NCBI GenBank assembly: GCA_009801085.1
Contig: VNWV01000017.1
Location: 186,001 to 250,000, forward strand
DNA from: Lasiodiplodia sp. COLG20
Lineage: Eukaryota > Ascomycota > Dothideomycetes > Botryosphaeriales > Botryosphaeriaceae
Length of the DNA stretch: 64,000 nt
Direction: 5' to 3'
Shown here: one piece after another, positions 44,528 through 55,842 of the stretch
How positions within the stretch are numbered: position 1 is the stretch's first letter
Layout: each line of letters begins with the position of its first letter
The notes under the pieces: model-generated
The model's input: only the letters and a program-made list of their open reading frames with translations
Database searches by the model: none
Told to the model about the DNA's origin: nothing
Position numbers and translations under genes: made by a program

Positions 44528-45608
44528 CTACCCCTTTATCTCGACAGCTTTTCCCTTAATCCCCTCTCTCTGCTCCTTCGTCAAAGAGATACCAAACATA
44601 GTCTCCAACACCTCCACCCTCTCCCCCTCCGTCCGACACGTCTTCACAACCCGCGTCTTCCCTCCCAAATTCTCCTTGACCAGATCATTTACCATCATCA
44701 CCTTCCCACATATCTTCTTCTCCCCCTCCCCCATCAAAAACCTCACCACCAACAACGTACTCGTCTGGAAACACCTCGGATCCCGACTGGTATGCCAATT
44801 CAGCACCTCCAAGTCCTGCTCGAGGAACTCGGTCTCAGTAAAGCAAAAGGCCGAAAACCAGGGCTGATCCGGCGTGTTGCGCGCCTGGTAGATCCATACC
44901 TTCTGGTCCGCCGGCGCCCGCATGCCAGGGATCCGCCCGTGCTCGAGCCGGATCTCCTGCGTGCCGATGTTGTTGTGGATGACGGGAGAGAAAGGCGCCA
45001 TCAGCGGCACCGGCACCGTCGCCATGTCCCCGCCGAAGCCGACGTCGACCATGTATTTGGTCGTCGCCTGCACGCCGGAGGAGGAGCCGCTGGGCAGTGT
45101 CACGATGTTGACGACGTGCATCCTAGAGCGCTGTGTGAGCGCTTGGCTGGTATGGAGTTGTGTGTTTGCCCTGGGGTGCTGCTGGCTGGCTGGCTCCTTA
45201 CCATCCGGTGTAGCCCGCCGTCGCCACGGGCACGCCGTTCACGCGCGGCCGCGCCCGCGCGCCCGTCAGGTACGCGTCGAAGCCGAGGGCGCGGATGACG
45301 TGGTTGAAGAGGATGTTGTTTTCCATGCAGTATCCGCCGCGGCCGCGTGGGCCGGTGCTCTTCTCGAAGATGGAGCATATGTCGATGGGGACTCTGGGCG
45401 GATCGTGGCTGGCATAGTGCAGGTCGAGGTTTTCGTAGGGGAAGGCGCAGACGTGGTGGGTTAGGAGGGCGGAGAGGAAGGCGAGGTCGGGTTGTTGGCC
45501 TAAGCGCTGGCGGAGGTGCGGTGGGAATGCGATGTAGTCGAGGTAGTGGTTGATTTGGTCTGCGGTCAGAGAATCGGACATGTTGGGGACAGTTGAGGCG
45601 TAGACCAT
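44528..45608 (-). CDS. Arylamine N-acetyltransferase (NAT)
   Basis: Two exons, 45608-45202 and 45122-44528 (79-nt intron; GTAAGG, CTCTAG), giving 333 aa. The catalytic triad is complete: Cys94 in RGGYCMENN, His138 at the start of exon 2 (WMHVVNIV) and Asp162 in MVDVGFGGD. Fungal NATs acetylate arylamines, for example detoxifying benzoxazolinone-derived aminophenols and malonylating or acetylating xenobiotics from acetyl- or malonyl-CoA in the cytosol. An alternative start is Met10 (45581). It is tail-to-tail with the arginase-family gene. Length and motif spacing match other fungal NATs. Confidence 0.92.
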
Positions 45609-46134
45609 GTAAGAGTGGCCATGAGCTGGTATTAATAGCTGGCTACTGTGAGTCAGGTGAGAGGTTTAATCCAGACGGATTATATTGTTGGGAGGGAGGG
45701 CGCTAAGGGCGGTAGTAGGCATCGTTGCTAGTTCAAAGGATGTGTGATAAATCAATAGTAGGGAGGGTGCTTACAAAGCGTGCCAAGATAATGAGCGTAG
45801 TTCCGTAAATTCCGCATTGTGGGTCTTATCCACGCTAGTTACAAGTCCAAGGACGCAGCATTGGTCGAGAAAGATTTCCCGAACGGGGAGCTGAAGTTGA
45901 CCTGATATAAGCATTTGTATCACGAATCAGTATCCATGCTGGCAAATACAGTACAACAATGTGCCAATTACGTTTAGACACTGCCCGCCAAATGGTGAGG
46001 AAGTTACTCCACTACTGGAAAGGGAAGATACAAATATAAATTTATTTGATACTGATCATCATCGTGATGCTTCATGTAGATGAATTGTCATGCTATATAA
46101 CGCTCTACTCCCCGAAAGCAGCTTCATTAAGACA
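45609..46134. other. Intergenic spacer
   Basis: 526 bp between the NAT start and the stop of the next minus-strand gene. No feature beyond presumed promoter and 3' UTR. Confidence 0.35.
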
Positions 46135-47662
46135 TTATGCAATTGGTTGCAGAATTATACGTCTGTAAGACGTGAGGTTCATAGGCCTGGAATCCTCAAT
46201 GGCCAGAATAATGTGCGCGGTCTGTAGATGTCAGCAAACGGCCCTTATCCAATCGGAAGCTCCAGAACTTACGATATTGCTATTCACCCTGACATCAACC
46301 ACGCTTCCGGACGCGTCGATATTAGTGAAAGTGACATTGGGAGAAACAAGCGGGTTCTTCTTCGTCACAGTCTGCGCAGCCTCGCGGTAGTGCCACCAGT
46401 TAAACTCGAGCGCATCTCCATCCGGATCCCACGACGCCGACGCATCCAGCACCACCGACTCGCCAAACCGATACTCGATCTCCAGCGCCTCAACACCGCA
46501 CGTATCATTCACAATAGCAACGGGGTGGTGATTCGCATCCGTCGCGTTGACCGTCCACTGCATGCGCGCGGCCAAGTCGTACTGGAACGCGCTGCGCCAC
46601 CGCCAGATGGACGCCTGCGCGCTGAACCACGCGTTGCCGTCTTCGCCCTCGGCCAGGTCGGCCACGTTGCTGTACAGCCCGGTCAGGCCGGACGCGTCGA
46701 CGGGCTTGTACCGGCCGCCCCAGCCGCCCCATTCCGGGTGCTCGGGCGCGTTGAGCCCGTTTTGCAGGAGGCCGAGGTACGAGGGCGTGTCGCCTTCCAT
46801 GATGTAGGCGATGTCGGGGTAGTAGGCGCCCAGCGGCCCGATGCGGACGTGCTCGTCAAGCCAGTCGTTGGAGACGATGGCTTTGTCGGGGCCGCCGGTG
46901 TCGACGTCGGAGGAGATGCCCTGCGTTTTGGGTTAGTAATTGGATATTTCGTTGCTGAAGATTATTGCTTACAAGCCATGTTGCTTGGTTGTATTCGCCA
47001 AAGGCGTGAATGGAGACGATGTAGAAGAGCGTGGGGAAGTTTGCTCGGATCCACGGGCCGGCGTTGTCTTGGTCGGAAATGGAATACACGCGGAGTTTCT
47101 TGACGAAGACTGCCGTCTCCTCCGCAGTTCTTGATTTCTGCACGTAATTCAGGGCTTCGGCCAGGACATTCGTGCCTCCCCAGCAGCTGACCCAGAGCGG
47201 GTCTTCAGAAGCATCGGTAGCGTTGACGAGAGCAAGGGACGCGTTGCTGGGCTCCAGCTCGAGCGCGGCGAGTCCGTAGACTGGGTGTCCGGCGTAGATG
47301 CGGGACGCAACCTCTTCGGCAGAGGGGTAAGCGCCGGCCTCGGGCACGTTGCTGTTGAGGTTGTCCGTGACGTTCGCGTAGCCGCCGATGACCTGGAAGA
47401 TGGTGTCCAGGTCGAGGGAGTCGTTCTTCCACACCGAGGTGACTGCAGCGAAGCCTTCGATCTGGAGCTCGTTGGCGTGGGTCAGGAGGCGGACCAAGCT
47501 CATCTGGTCGTCGGGCTCGTTGCTGATGTCCGACAGCACGAACAGACGGGGCTTAGATTCGTAGCGGGCATTTTCGCAGCGGCCTGAATCGATAGCAGAC
47601 GCGGTGGTCCAAAACAGGACGGATGCGACCAGGGTAAAAAGCACCCGGAGAGTGGCGGCCAT
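46135..47662 (-). CDS. Secreted Sde182-like protein with nucleoside-hydrolase fold (DUF1593)
   Basis: Three exons, 47662-46973, 46920-46273 and 46221-46135 (introns 52 and 51 nt, with good donors and TACTAAC/GCTGAC branch sites), giving 474 aa. A signal peptide spans about residues 1-23 (ends TTASA). The N-terminal domain has the DUF1593/Sde182 nucleoside-hydrolase-like motifs: FVLSDISNEPDDQMSLVRLL, WVSCWGGTNVLAEAL, RVYSISDQDNAGPWIR, YIMEGDTPSYLGLL and PEHPEWGGWGGRY. The C-terminal domain (SASWDPDGDALEF ... AHIILAIED) is the beta-sandwich usual in this family. The bacterial prototype binds cellulose; the fungal role is unproven but probably extracellular, carbohydrate- or nucleoside-related. 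The short third exon restores the family's HIIL ending, which supports that splice. Confidence 0.87.
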
Positions 47663-47713
47663 GGTGACGTTTTTGCGGCTGTAAATCGAAACTCCTCAAG
47701 CCGCAATGCCGTC

Positions 47714-47721
47714 CTTTATAT
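47714..47721 (-). promoter_or_regulatory. Likely TATA box of Sde182-like gene
   Basis: ATATAAAG on the minus strand about 52 bp upstream of the ATG at 47662. Consistent position; not verified. Confidence 0.4.
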
Positions 47722-48793
47722 GCACAGCCAGCCACCGGCTACGAAAAGCGGCCGAGACTCCACATGGAGCTCGAGCTTTCTACGCCCAGCTCCGACGGCA
47801 TATTGCCGACAGAATGGAAAGCCTGAAAATCACGTAAAAATTGTGTGAGCAGGGTTCAGCATGCGGAGGATCTACGGCCGCGGTTTCCCCGCAGTTTTCC
47901 TGTTGCGGAACGGCTGCACCCCGCAATCGGGATAGCGAGCGCGGAGTGCGGTCACTCGTCAATCGGCACAACCCGCGTCACGCGCCCGATTCGGGAACTG
48001 GAGCCACTCGTTGCCGTAAACACTCCGACGTCGGCACTTTGCTGCGGCCTCGGCAGTTCTTTCGCCGGCTTGCGCGACTTATACGATATGCCGCTTTGTT
48101 TCTCGGCGTCGTCATTGGCGCGCCATGTCTTGAGAGAATAGCCGCATGGAGTAGGTGTAGGAGAGCACGCACTGCTTCTGCACGACATGGTCTGACTGTG
48201 CTCCCCAAGTGGCCGGTCTGGCTGCCGACCGTCTAGAGACTGTGGGGTGACCCAAGAGGAAATCGAGTCCGAGCGGCTCGTATGACTCGTGATAAATCCG
48301 AAGAAATGCTCCTCCGGAGGGAAGTGTAGGGCGGTATTGAGTACTTGACGAACCACTGCTGCTCGAGCGTGAATACGGCGATTTCATTTGTCTTGCTGCG
48401 CCTTTAGAGGCGGCTATCCAACTATTACCAAATAAGCTTCTTGTCAGGCCCGAGGACTTTTGGCACTGGCATTTGTTCCACCAGGCTGAATCTGACAGTA
48501 CCCATGTTGCCATTGCTTTTGAAGTTGCGTTACTCTTGTTTTCCATGATAATTACTTCATTCAGTGACTCGATCCGGCAACCGCCGCGCTATGGCTCTTG
48601 AGCGTGTCATCACCCGGAACATTGTCTTTGGTCAATTTTGTAAGCCCCTTCGACGTAGCCAGGACAATCGTCAAACCTCCAAGCTTTTTAAGCACAAGCA
48701 TCCGGGATGGAATCGTCAGGCCTGGCTGAGAAAAGCTTTCATTGTTGTTTCGTCACCGGTAGTTTCTCCTTTCGCCATAGCATCCACTAAAAA

Positions 48794-49183
48794 GGGGTAC
48801 TGCGGCCGATGGCTAGCTTGAAGAATAGCAGAGCTCTAGAAAATAGCGCCAGTATGCCTCAGCTCTTCCTTTTTTTTCCTCTCTTCTTCTCCCCAATGAA
48901 AGAGGACATACATGTTGAAGTAAGGTCACGTGATTCAAGCTTCACTACTGTCTATATATTCGACCCTATCCTGTATGTTAGTATAGTATCAAGGAATCTA
49001 CTCTTTTCTCTCACTACTCCATGCTTCAGATCGATCTTCAGCAATACATGGTAGGTGAAGCTCTCGTCTGGACGTAACTGTATTATTATTAATAATTATG
49101 CTCTCGCGTCCGGATGATAGCTTCACCTACGCATGGCATTAATGAAAAATAAGCCCACACTAGCCGTCAGCTGCAATACCCTC
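48794..49183 (+). mobile_element. MITE-like element, copy D (most complete)
   Basis: 390 bp with terminal inverted repeats: left GGGGTACTGCGGCCGATGGC, right end reverse-complemented GAGGGTATTGCAGCTGACGG, both followed by CTAG. After the left end come GAAGAATAGC and TATGCCTCA, shared with copy B. The inner palindrome at 49051-49130 has arms GTAGGTGAAGCTCTCGTCTG and GTAGGTGAAGCTATCATCCG flanking a TATTATTAATAATTATG core. A Myb-like gene or transposase ORF is absent. Target-site duplication not resolved. Confidence 0.7.
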
Positions 49184-51417
49184 ATGCACCAAGCACCAAG
49201 TAACTAGTCCCGTGAGATAAAAACAAGAAAGGAGGCTCTTCCGGGCTCAGAGAAGACCGCATGATCATACGGTTGACTCAACATTGGCCAACAATTCTTA
49301 ATTCCGATATCAATCTTCATAATCTGATTGTTTTCTATAGATCCAGAGCCCCTGTCATCAGCTCCATACTTTCCTGTTCATTCACAAGGAATTTCTACCT
49401 CGTGTCGACAATAAATACTACATTTTCGTCACCTCGACTACGTAACTCATACTCACATCCAGGAACAACAAGGGGTACCATTGAGACAGAAAACAAAACC
49501 CTATACCACATTCAAGGCGGGATCGGCTGTAGTATGTTTTCGCTGCATGCAAATATGTTCCGCCACTTGGAATTCAAAAGGAGATGGTCATACTTACACA
49601 CGACTAGTCTTACATAGAACAAGTTGAAATACGGTAAGACTAGAAAAAAAGTCCAGCTAGCGGATACGAACAATATTTCTATTACGATACAGCGTTGAAA
49701 GACAAAATAATAGAAATAAAAGTAGAGAGTCTTAAGATTCCTTTGCAGTCTAAACTAGAACTATCGGTAGGTTTGCCTCCGTTTTCAAAGGGATTTGGCG
49801 CCGTTTTCTGTAGTAGTTCTTCCCCAATACTAGCTTTTAACCACCCTGCCCCCGCGATGAGTGACCCCAGTGAGCTTGCCCCTAATAGAGCCCGCTCTGC
49901 ACCATCCATTCCAGCCTTTCGGCTAAGCTATATCGGAACGTTACTATAGTCTGCTTTGTGGGAGCAGAGAAGGTTCTGTTGTTTAACTGTCTGGGCAGTG
50001 TGAGAAGGTCTTTGGGCTTGCGACCTGTGTCAACCGTCTTTACTAATATTGGGTAGTTCGGAAGCCCTTTGGCTTAGAGCAACAAAGAACACGTCCATTT
50101 TCCGAACTATTTCAGCCAGTTGCCCCTGTGTAACGTACCGCAGTGACTCTGACGACCTGAAGCTCTGGCTGTATGAAGAGCTTCCAGGAATAAATCAGTG
50201 ACTTCTTAGTACTTCCGCTGCTCTGCACCTCGGCGGGCCTTGTGGAAAATGTTGCTTGAGTATTTCCTTACCAATTGGGCCCCTCCGCACGTCTCTCGAC
50301 CTATTTCCCTCCAGCGACTATGGCAGATCGCAGCAGGCTCAATCGGCGAAGAGAGTATCGAGGGGTAGGTCTTCGTAATCAGATGTCCCACATGCCAGTG
50401 AAGCCTGCCTTGTTGTCCGTCAAAGCATAGTGTCTCGGGGATGAAAGACGTTTTCAAAGCCGTCTGTGGTCGAACCGGCTCGCTGTGGAAGATCGCCGCC
50501 AAGTGCTGCGAGGGCGGACTAAGTGTTGTATGCAGCGGGAGAGGAGCGGAATTGCGGATGAAGTATTGGATAGCTTCGCACGCGACTCGTGTAAAAGTAA
50601 GAGACGCGGGGAAGCCAGCTGGCGGCAATGACGACATATCTGGCGCGGGAACGATCGCTTTTGGCTCCTCCCGCCACATCACGCCGGATTCTGGCAACCC
50701 CGACTGACAACACTCCCAGCTGCTTGCAATGCGACGAACAGTTGCATAACAGCAAGGAAGTTAAACGAACTCCGGCGTCGCAGTCGTTACCTGACACGTC
50801 GCCCGCGTCCAAGGCTGCGACCGCCGCCCTCCAACTAGGTTGCGACAGTGCGGACTCCAACTACAAACTATCACTGACAATGTAAGGGTGTCGACCAGAT
50901 CCAAAAAGAACTAGCTAGTGAGCGCGTCGCCTCGCGAAACATCTTTCTTGCCCATACCTCTGCCATCTCGGAAAGCCATGCCTGCGATAAGCCCACCGCC
51001 CCGGCGTGTGCACGGTAGAATCATGGAATCACCTAGGTCTTCGCCGGCGAGGTTGGAACACGGTCCGCTGCTTACCCACTTGCGCTTCTTCAAGCTCCCG
51101 ATGAATTCCGTTTACACGATTCCTCATGCACACCCGCATCCTACACCCTCACGAGCAATATCAAATGCTTGACATTAAAAGCAGTTTGAATTCCATATTC
51201 AGTGCCAGGCTACACTCCATACCAGAAGAATGTGGCTCGCCACGCGAAGAGCCTATTCATGGTCGGACTACAGACTCACGCACTGCTTTTGGGACGTCGA
51301 GATGGACCATCCCAGGCAGGAAGGAATTTCGGCTCCTCGAAAGTCGTCCTGATCCCTGAAACATTCACTATTCTTATGTCAACGACGATCGCAACATTTT
51401 ACCCTTCTGTTCAATCT

Positions 51418-51779
51418 CTAAAGGATCTTACCTTCTCCGTCCGTGTCTGTTCCTGAATTGTTCGAGTTGCTACTGTTTCCCTTTTTCCGCTTCATCTGGG
51501 ATTTACACTTGCACTGCGCCTAGCAATCAGCTTTGAACATTAGCACGCCCAAGGTACGCGAGTACGTACACACCGACTGCTCTTGCAGCCACTGCACTGA
51601 TCCCAATGGGTGCACTGTTTATTCTCGCACGTGTAGCGTCCTTTCTTGCCTTCGAAAGATATCGTGTCTGAATCCGCGCAGTCGGGATTTTCGGGCCAGT
51701 CGTTATGCTGGGAAGGCGCAGTAACACGATCGTCCAGGTTGGTCGACATGGTGTGCTCAATCTTTACCGCCTGATCCAT
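51418..51779 (-). CDS. Small Cys-rich basic-tailed protein
   Basis: Two exons, 51779-51570 and 51519-51418 (50-nt intron; GTACGT, branch GCTGAT, TGCTAG), giving 103 aa. Starting at MDQAVK (or Met11) there is no signal peptide. The centre is dense in cysteine (YTCENKQCTHWDQCSGC ... SRC, then AQCKCKS after the splice), about nine Cys in 35 residues, suggesting a metal-binding knot. The tail is Lys-rich then Ser/Asn/Gly-rich. The Cys pattern continuing smoothly across the intron is the main evidence for a real gene. It lies 829 bp upstream of, and divergent from, the NB-ARC-TPR gene. Family and function not recognised. Confidence 0.45.
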
Positions 51780-52608
51780 GGAAGCTGGACGGGTCTGCCT
51801 TTTATGCTCGTCTTATCCGCCTGGCCGAGAGATGGCACTTGGCAACAGTTGAAGTGGCGCCAGGCTGAAGCACAAGTGAACCTTGACTCCGCCTCACTTC
51901 GTTTAATGCTTGCACAATCGTGCCAATGATCATACATAGAAGAGTTCCTCCAGCACACGCATGTGACGCTGTGGCTAAAACGAATGTGCCAAAAGTAAGC
52001 CGCCTTCTCCGCCCCATCTTTTATTTCAAACCAATGGAAAAAATGGCTCGTTTTCCCGAGCCTCGATGCATGCGTTTCAGTAAAACATGTATTTTGGCAA
52101 GCCACGGCCTGCGAAGGAACCAGCAAGGCTGTTTCGAACAAGGCGTACAATAAGGTCACAAGGTGTGTGGAAAATCGCCCCGCTCCCAAGGGCGGAAGCA
52201 CTCCCCTGTCGGTGGCTTGCATAGCCAACACAGTAAGCTTCCATTGTAGGACAGTGTTGTGCCGCATGACTTCCAATCGCCCGATCATTCATAACGCACC
52301 AATGAGCCTCGGGCAGCAGTACACTGTCGCATGCACTCCGCCAGGTAAGTCCTCCCTTCAGCACAGCAAACTGTTGCACCCTTCCTGCATCCCGCACGAT
52401 GAAGTACAGGATGTAGCTGGTGCGAGATCTTCTCGATGGATTCATTCAACCGAATCTCGCAGTGAATTCTGACCATCTCCCTTGGAACATTGGCAACGTC
52501 GATGGGAATATCAACTCGGGGACCCAAAACTTCTACACTGTACTGAATAAAGGAGAAGGTACTTTTCAAGCCCTTTGTCCATCATTTACACAGTAGTGCG
52601 TCGCTAAA
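51780..52608. other. Divergent spacer upstream of STAND gene
   Basis: 829 bp between two divergent starts. An in-frame TAG lies 15 nt before the ATG at 52609, so the STAND protein does not simply extend upstream. No other feature seen. Confidence 0.4.
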
Positions 52609-55600
52609 ATGTATGCAGAAGAGAGGCTTTCTGCATTGACATGTTCCTCCAAGCCAGCAGTCGTGGACCACTTCGTCGGGCGCGACCGGCAATTCCTGTT
52701 ACTGGAGGACCTGCTGAAACGACTTGAAAGTCCATCATCCGCGCACGCAAAACCGCGCCCCATTGTATTCATCCTTGATGGTCTTCGTGGGATCGGAAAG
52801 TCTCAATTCTGCGTCAAGTTCTCAGAGGACTATGCGAACTTGTAAATCTCAATCATCGTATGATAGAAGAATATAGAAGAAAAATCTAACCATATTAATC
52901 AAAGCTTTGCCCAGACGTTCTGGATTCCTGAAAATCAATCCTCAGATCTGAAAAGAAATATCTGCAACGAAATACAACGGTTCTTCCCTTCAGTGCTGGC
53001 ATCCGGCAAGGACTTTTCCTTTGAGGGAATCTCAGAACTGTTGTCGAGCTTGCAGAAGCCGTATCTGCTCATTCTCGATGATGCGGGCAAGGGACTGCAA
53101 GATGACATCAAAAGGATTATCCCAAAGACCGGCCGTGGCCTCGTGATCATCAACACGGTCCCAGGACATTCTGGCTACTCGAAACTGGCCTTTCCTGAAG
53201 ATGCTGTACACACTCTCGAGGCGCTCGACGAAGACTGCGCCGTGGCCATTTTAGAAAAGATGCTTTATCAGAGTTTTGACCCAATTCCGGATCGAGACGT
53301 TTTGGCGCTGCGCAGGATTACAAGGCGACTTGGCTACAATACCCTGGCCATCGACCTGGCCGGAGCATACATCCAAGCCCAGCGTATCGAGCCTCACTTG
53401 TACCTGAAGCATTTCACGGAGAATTGTTTCATCCCCCTGCACTTCCGAGACGATGCACACCGGAAGGAACGGACCGTATTCGACACCATTCAGCACTCGG
53501 TAGATGCTGTAAAGCGCGAGATACCGTCAAAGTCAGACGAGGTTTTGAATATCCTTAGGCTTCTGTCGTTCTACGTTCCAGAGAGGGTACCGATGAACGC
53601 AGTAGCCAAGGCAGTTCAAAAGTCTGCAAAAGACAGCGAGCAAGGATATTGGATCTACAACCATCTCCGTGGCATATCGCATGAAGTGGCTTTCGGTGAA
53701 TGGGATTCTGTTCTGTGGAAGAACACGATTGCGCGTCTTGAAGACTTTCATCTTGTGAGAAGAAGCAATTCCGAGCGAGAAAGAACTGGATTTGAGGCAT
53801 TCACGGTGTTCAATGTCCATTCTTTATTGCTGTCATGGGCTCAGTCTACGCTTTTCCAGGAAGAACCCGCGAGATTGATGTGGCGGTGGGACGCGACAGT
53901 CATACTGGCCTCATCTAGGCTATTTTCCGGGCAGCGCTACCAGGAAGACGGCACATACCTTGCTATGTTACTTCCACACATGGAGCAATATCTGTCCGAG
54001 AATTCAATCCACACGCAAGGAAATGTTGAGCCGGTAGTCGACGATGCTGATCTTTCGGCTCAATTGGAAGTCCTTTTCAGCAACGGCAGCAAAGAAGCTC
54101 TTGACGTCGTTTTCGAAGTGGTTGAACTCCTCAGATCGGCGAGGAGAGTGAAAACCGCTAGCGAGCTTTGTGAAAGAGTCTTGGAAATTCGGAAGCGCCT
54201 TTTCGGCACTAAAGATCCGAGCACACTCTCTTCCTACTCCCAGAAAGGCCGCTTCCTCGAAGATGAGGGTAGACATCAGGAGGCACTTGGGCTGCGGGAA
54301 ATGGTTCTGTGTCGATATCGAGCTAATGGCCAAACCCGCCAGCAGAGCTTCTCTGAAGATCTGTTTGACGCTTTGCTCGACGTTGGAAAGAGCTACGCTA
54401 TGCTTTCAAACTGGCCACAAGCGCTCACTTGCGAAGAAGAAGCCCGGGTGATGCTTGATCACGCGAACAACAATACCTTGAAAGATATTCGTAGTCTTGT
54501 TCTTGCAAAAAGAATCAGCAACCGCCTCCACCGGGTTGGTCGAGTGAGAGATGCTACAGACATGCGTCTTGGCATTTTTCACAAGCTCCGGGAAGGTTAC
54601 CCTCAGTATCACCCCAAACTTATTGACGCAAGACACAATCTTGCAGTTAGCTACAGTCGAGGGTGTAAGGAGGAAAGGCTAGAAGCGTTTGAGCTCCGCA
54701 AAGAGAATGTGGAACATGAAAAAGAGCTGCAAAGGATCACTTTGGGAAAAGAAGACCCGCGAGGCCGCCGTCTTCTCTTTCTCAAAGACAGCCTTGGCTT
54801 GAGCGTGTACGGCCTTGCCATGGAAGAAGATGACGTGGTGAAGGAAAAAGGTCTCAAGGAGTCTCACCGCATTTATCAAGACGTTTACGACATCCGTTCT
54901 CAAACGCTTGGAGAGAAGCATCCTTACACATTACTGACTTTGTCCTACCTCGCGAGGGTGAAGCTGAGCCAAGACTGGCGATTTAGCGTCTATGATGCCA
55001 TCGAAAATCTTGAGCACTGCCTTTCTACACAGTTACGACTACATGGTCCTGAGCACGAGTGGGCGCTCTTCACAATGGTGCAGTTGGCATTGGCATACCG
55101 TATTCGGGAGGAAAGGGGAACGCAGACACACGAAAGACTCTCTCTCCAACTCCGCATGCACCTGTTCGAGGTATATGTGCACGACAAACGATTCGGCCTG
55201 AGTCACATTGACACGCACGATCGTATCCGGGAGCTCGCAGAGATACTGGAAGACTGTTCCTGTTTTGAGGCTGCTTTACCTTTGAGATATTGCTTGGTCG
55301 ACCTTCTGAAAACGCACAGAGGCCCCACTCACGATTTGACATTTCGAGCTCAGCTTCGTCTTGCGCACAATCTTGCAGAATCCTTTGGCACAACACGGAA
55401 ACGTCACGCCGAGTCAATCTACCGAACTATCCTCAGCGATTACGACCTGAAGCACGATCATTACATTTCTACCGCAGAATCTCTACTACAATTGATGGTT
55501 GTATTGGGAGATCGCAAAAGAGCACTGGAGTGGCTCGAAGAACAAATCGGGCGGTTCCAACAAGCCCTGACGAGCAGTGATGAAGACTTGGAGAGCCTAC

Positions 55601-55842
55601 ATGAGTTTGCGCAAGAAGTAAGGGATCCCGACTTCGCCCACGATGAGAACTTCAGATCCAGTAACTTTGAAGTCTTTTTCAAATTCCAAACTCCAGCTCT
55701 GTCGGACAACGCTCAATGGATATTTGAAGCTTTGGGGATCAAAGATTTGAATCTTTCTGGATTGTTGAGATATGAGCAGAACGCTTACCACTCAGGGCCA
55801 CAGACGCTGAGGGAGTCGGATTTCAATGCATTCTTGTACTGA
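52609..55842 (+). CDS. NB-ARC + TPR STAND protein
   Basis: Two exons, 52609-52841 and 52905-55842 (63-nt intron; GTAAAT, branch TCTAAC, AAAG), giving 1056 aa. The NB-ARC-type ATPase begins almost at once: VGRDRQFLLLEDLL, Walker A GLRGIGKS at 58-65, Walker B PYLLILDDA, RGLVIINT, and a GLPLAL-like LGYNTLAIDLAG. A winged-helix-like stretch follows. The rest is TPR-type helical repeats of the kinesin-light-chain style (LCERVLEIRKRLFGTKDPST; VYDIRSQTLGEKHPYT; LRLHGPEHEWAL). Only ~57 residues precede the P-loop, so there is no N-terminal effector domain. This architecture belongs to fungal NLR-like STAND proteins; it may signal through a partner. The splice lies within the NB-ARC between FSEDYAN and FAQTFWIP, as expected from continuity. 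Confidence 0.85.

Larger units (their letters stand above)
47663..51417. other. Gene-poor region with complete MITE copy
   Basis: 3.75 kb without a supported gene. It includes MITE copy D (48794-49183) and an AT-rich stretch at 49200-49950 that looks like decayed repeat DNA. Frames at 48112-48546 (-), 49682-49909 (-) and 50206-50679 (-) are open but have no recognisable domain, and overlap competing frames. Confidence 0.4.

Noticed and set aside
48112..48546. 144-codon minus-strand ATG frame
   Set aside because: No domain, no homologous pattern, overlaps equally plausible + frames.
50206..50679. Minus-strand frame of about 157 codons
   Set aside because: Unconvincing composition, competing + frame, no splice extension or recognised motif; could be revisited with RNA data.
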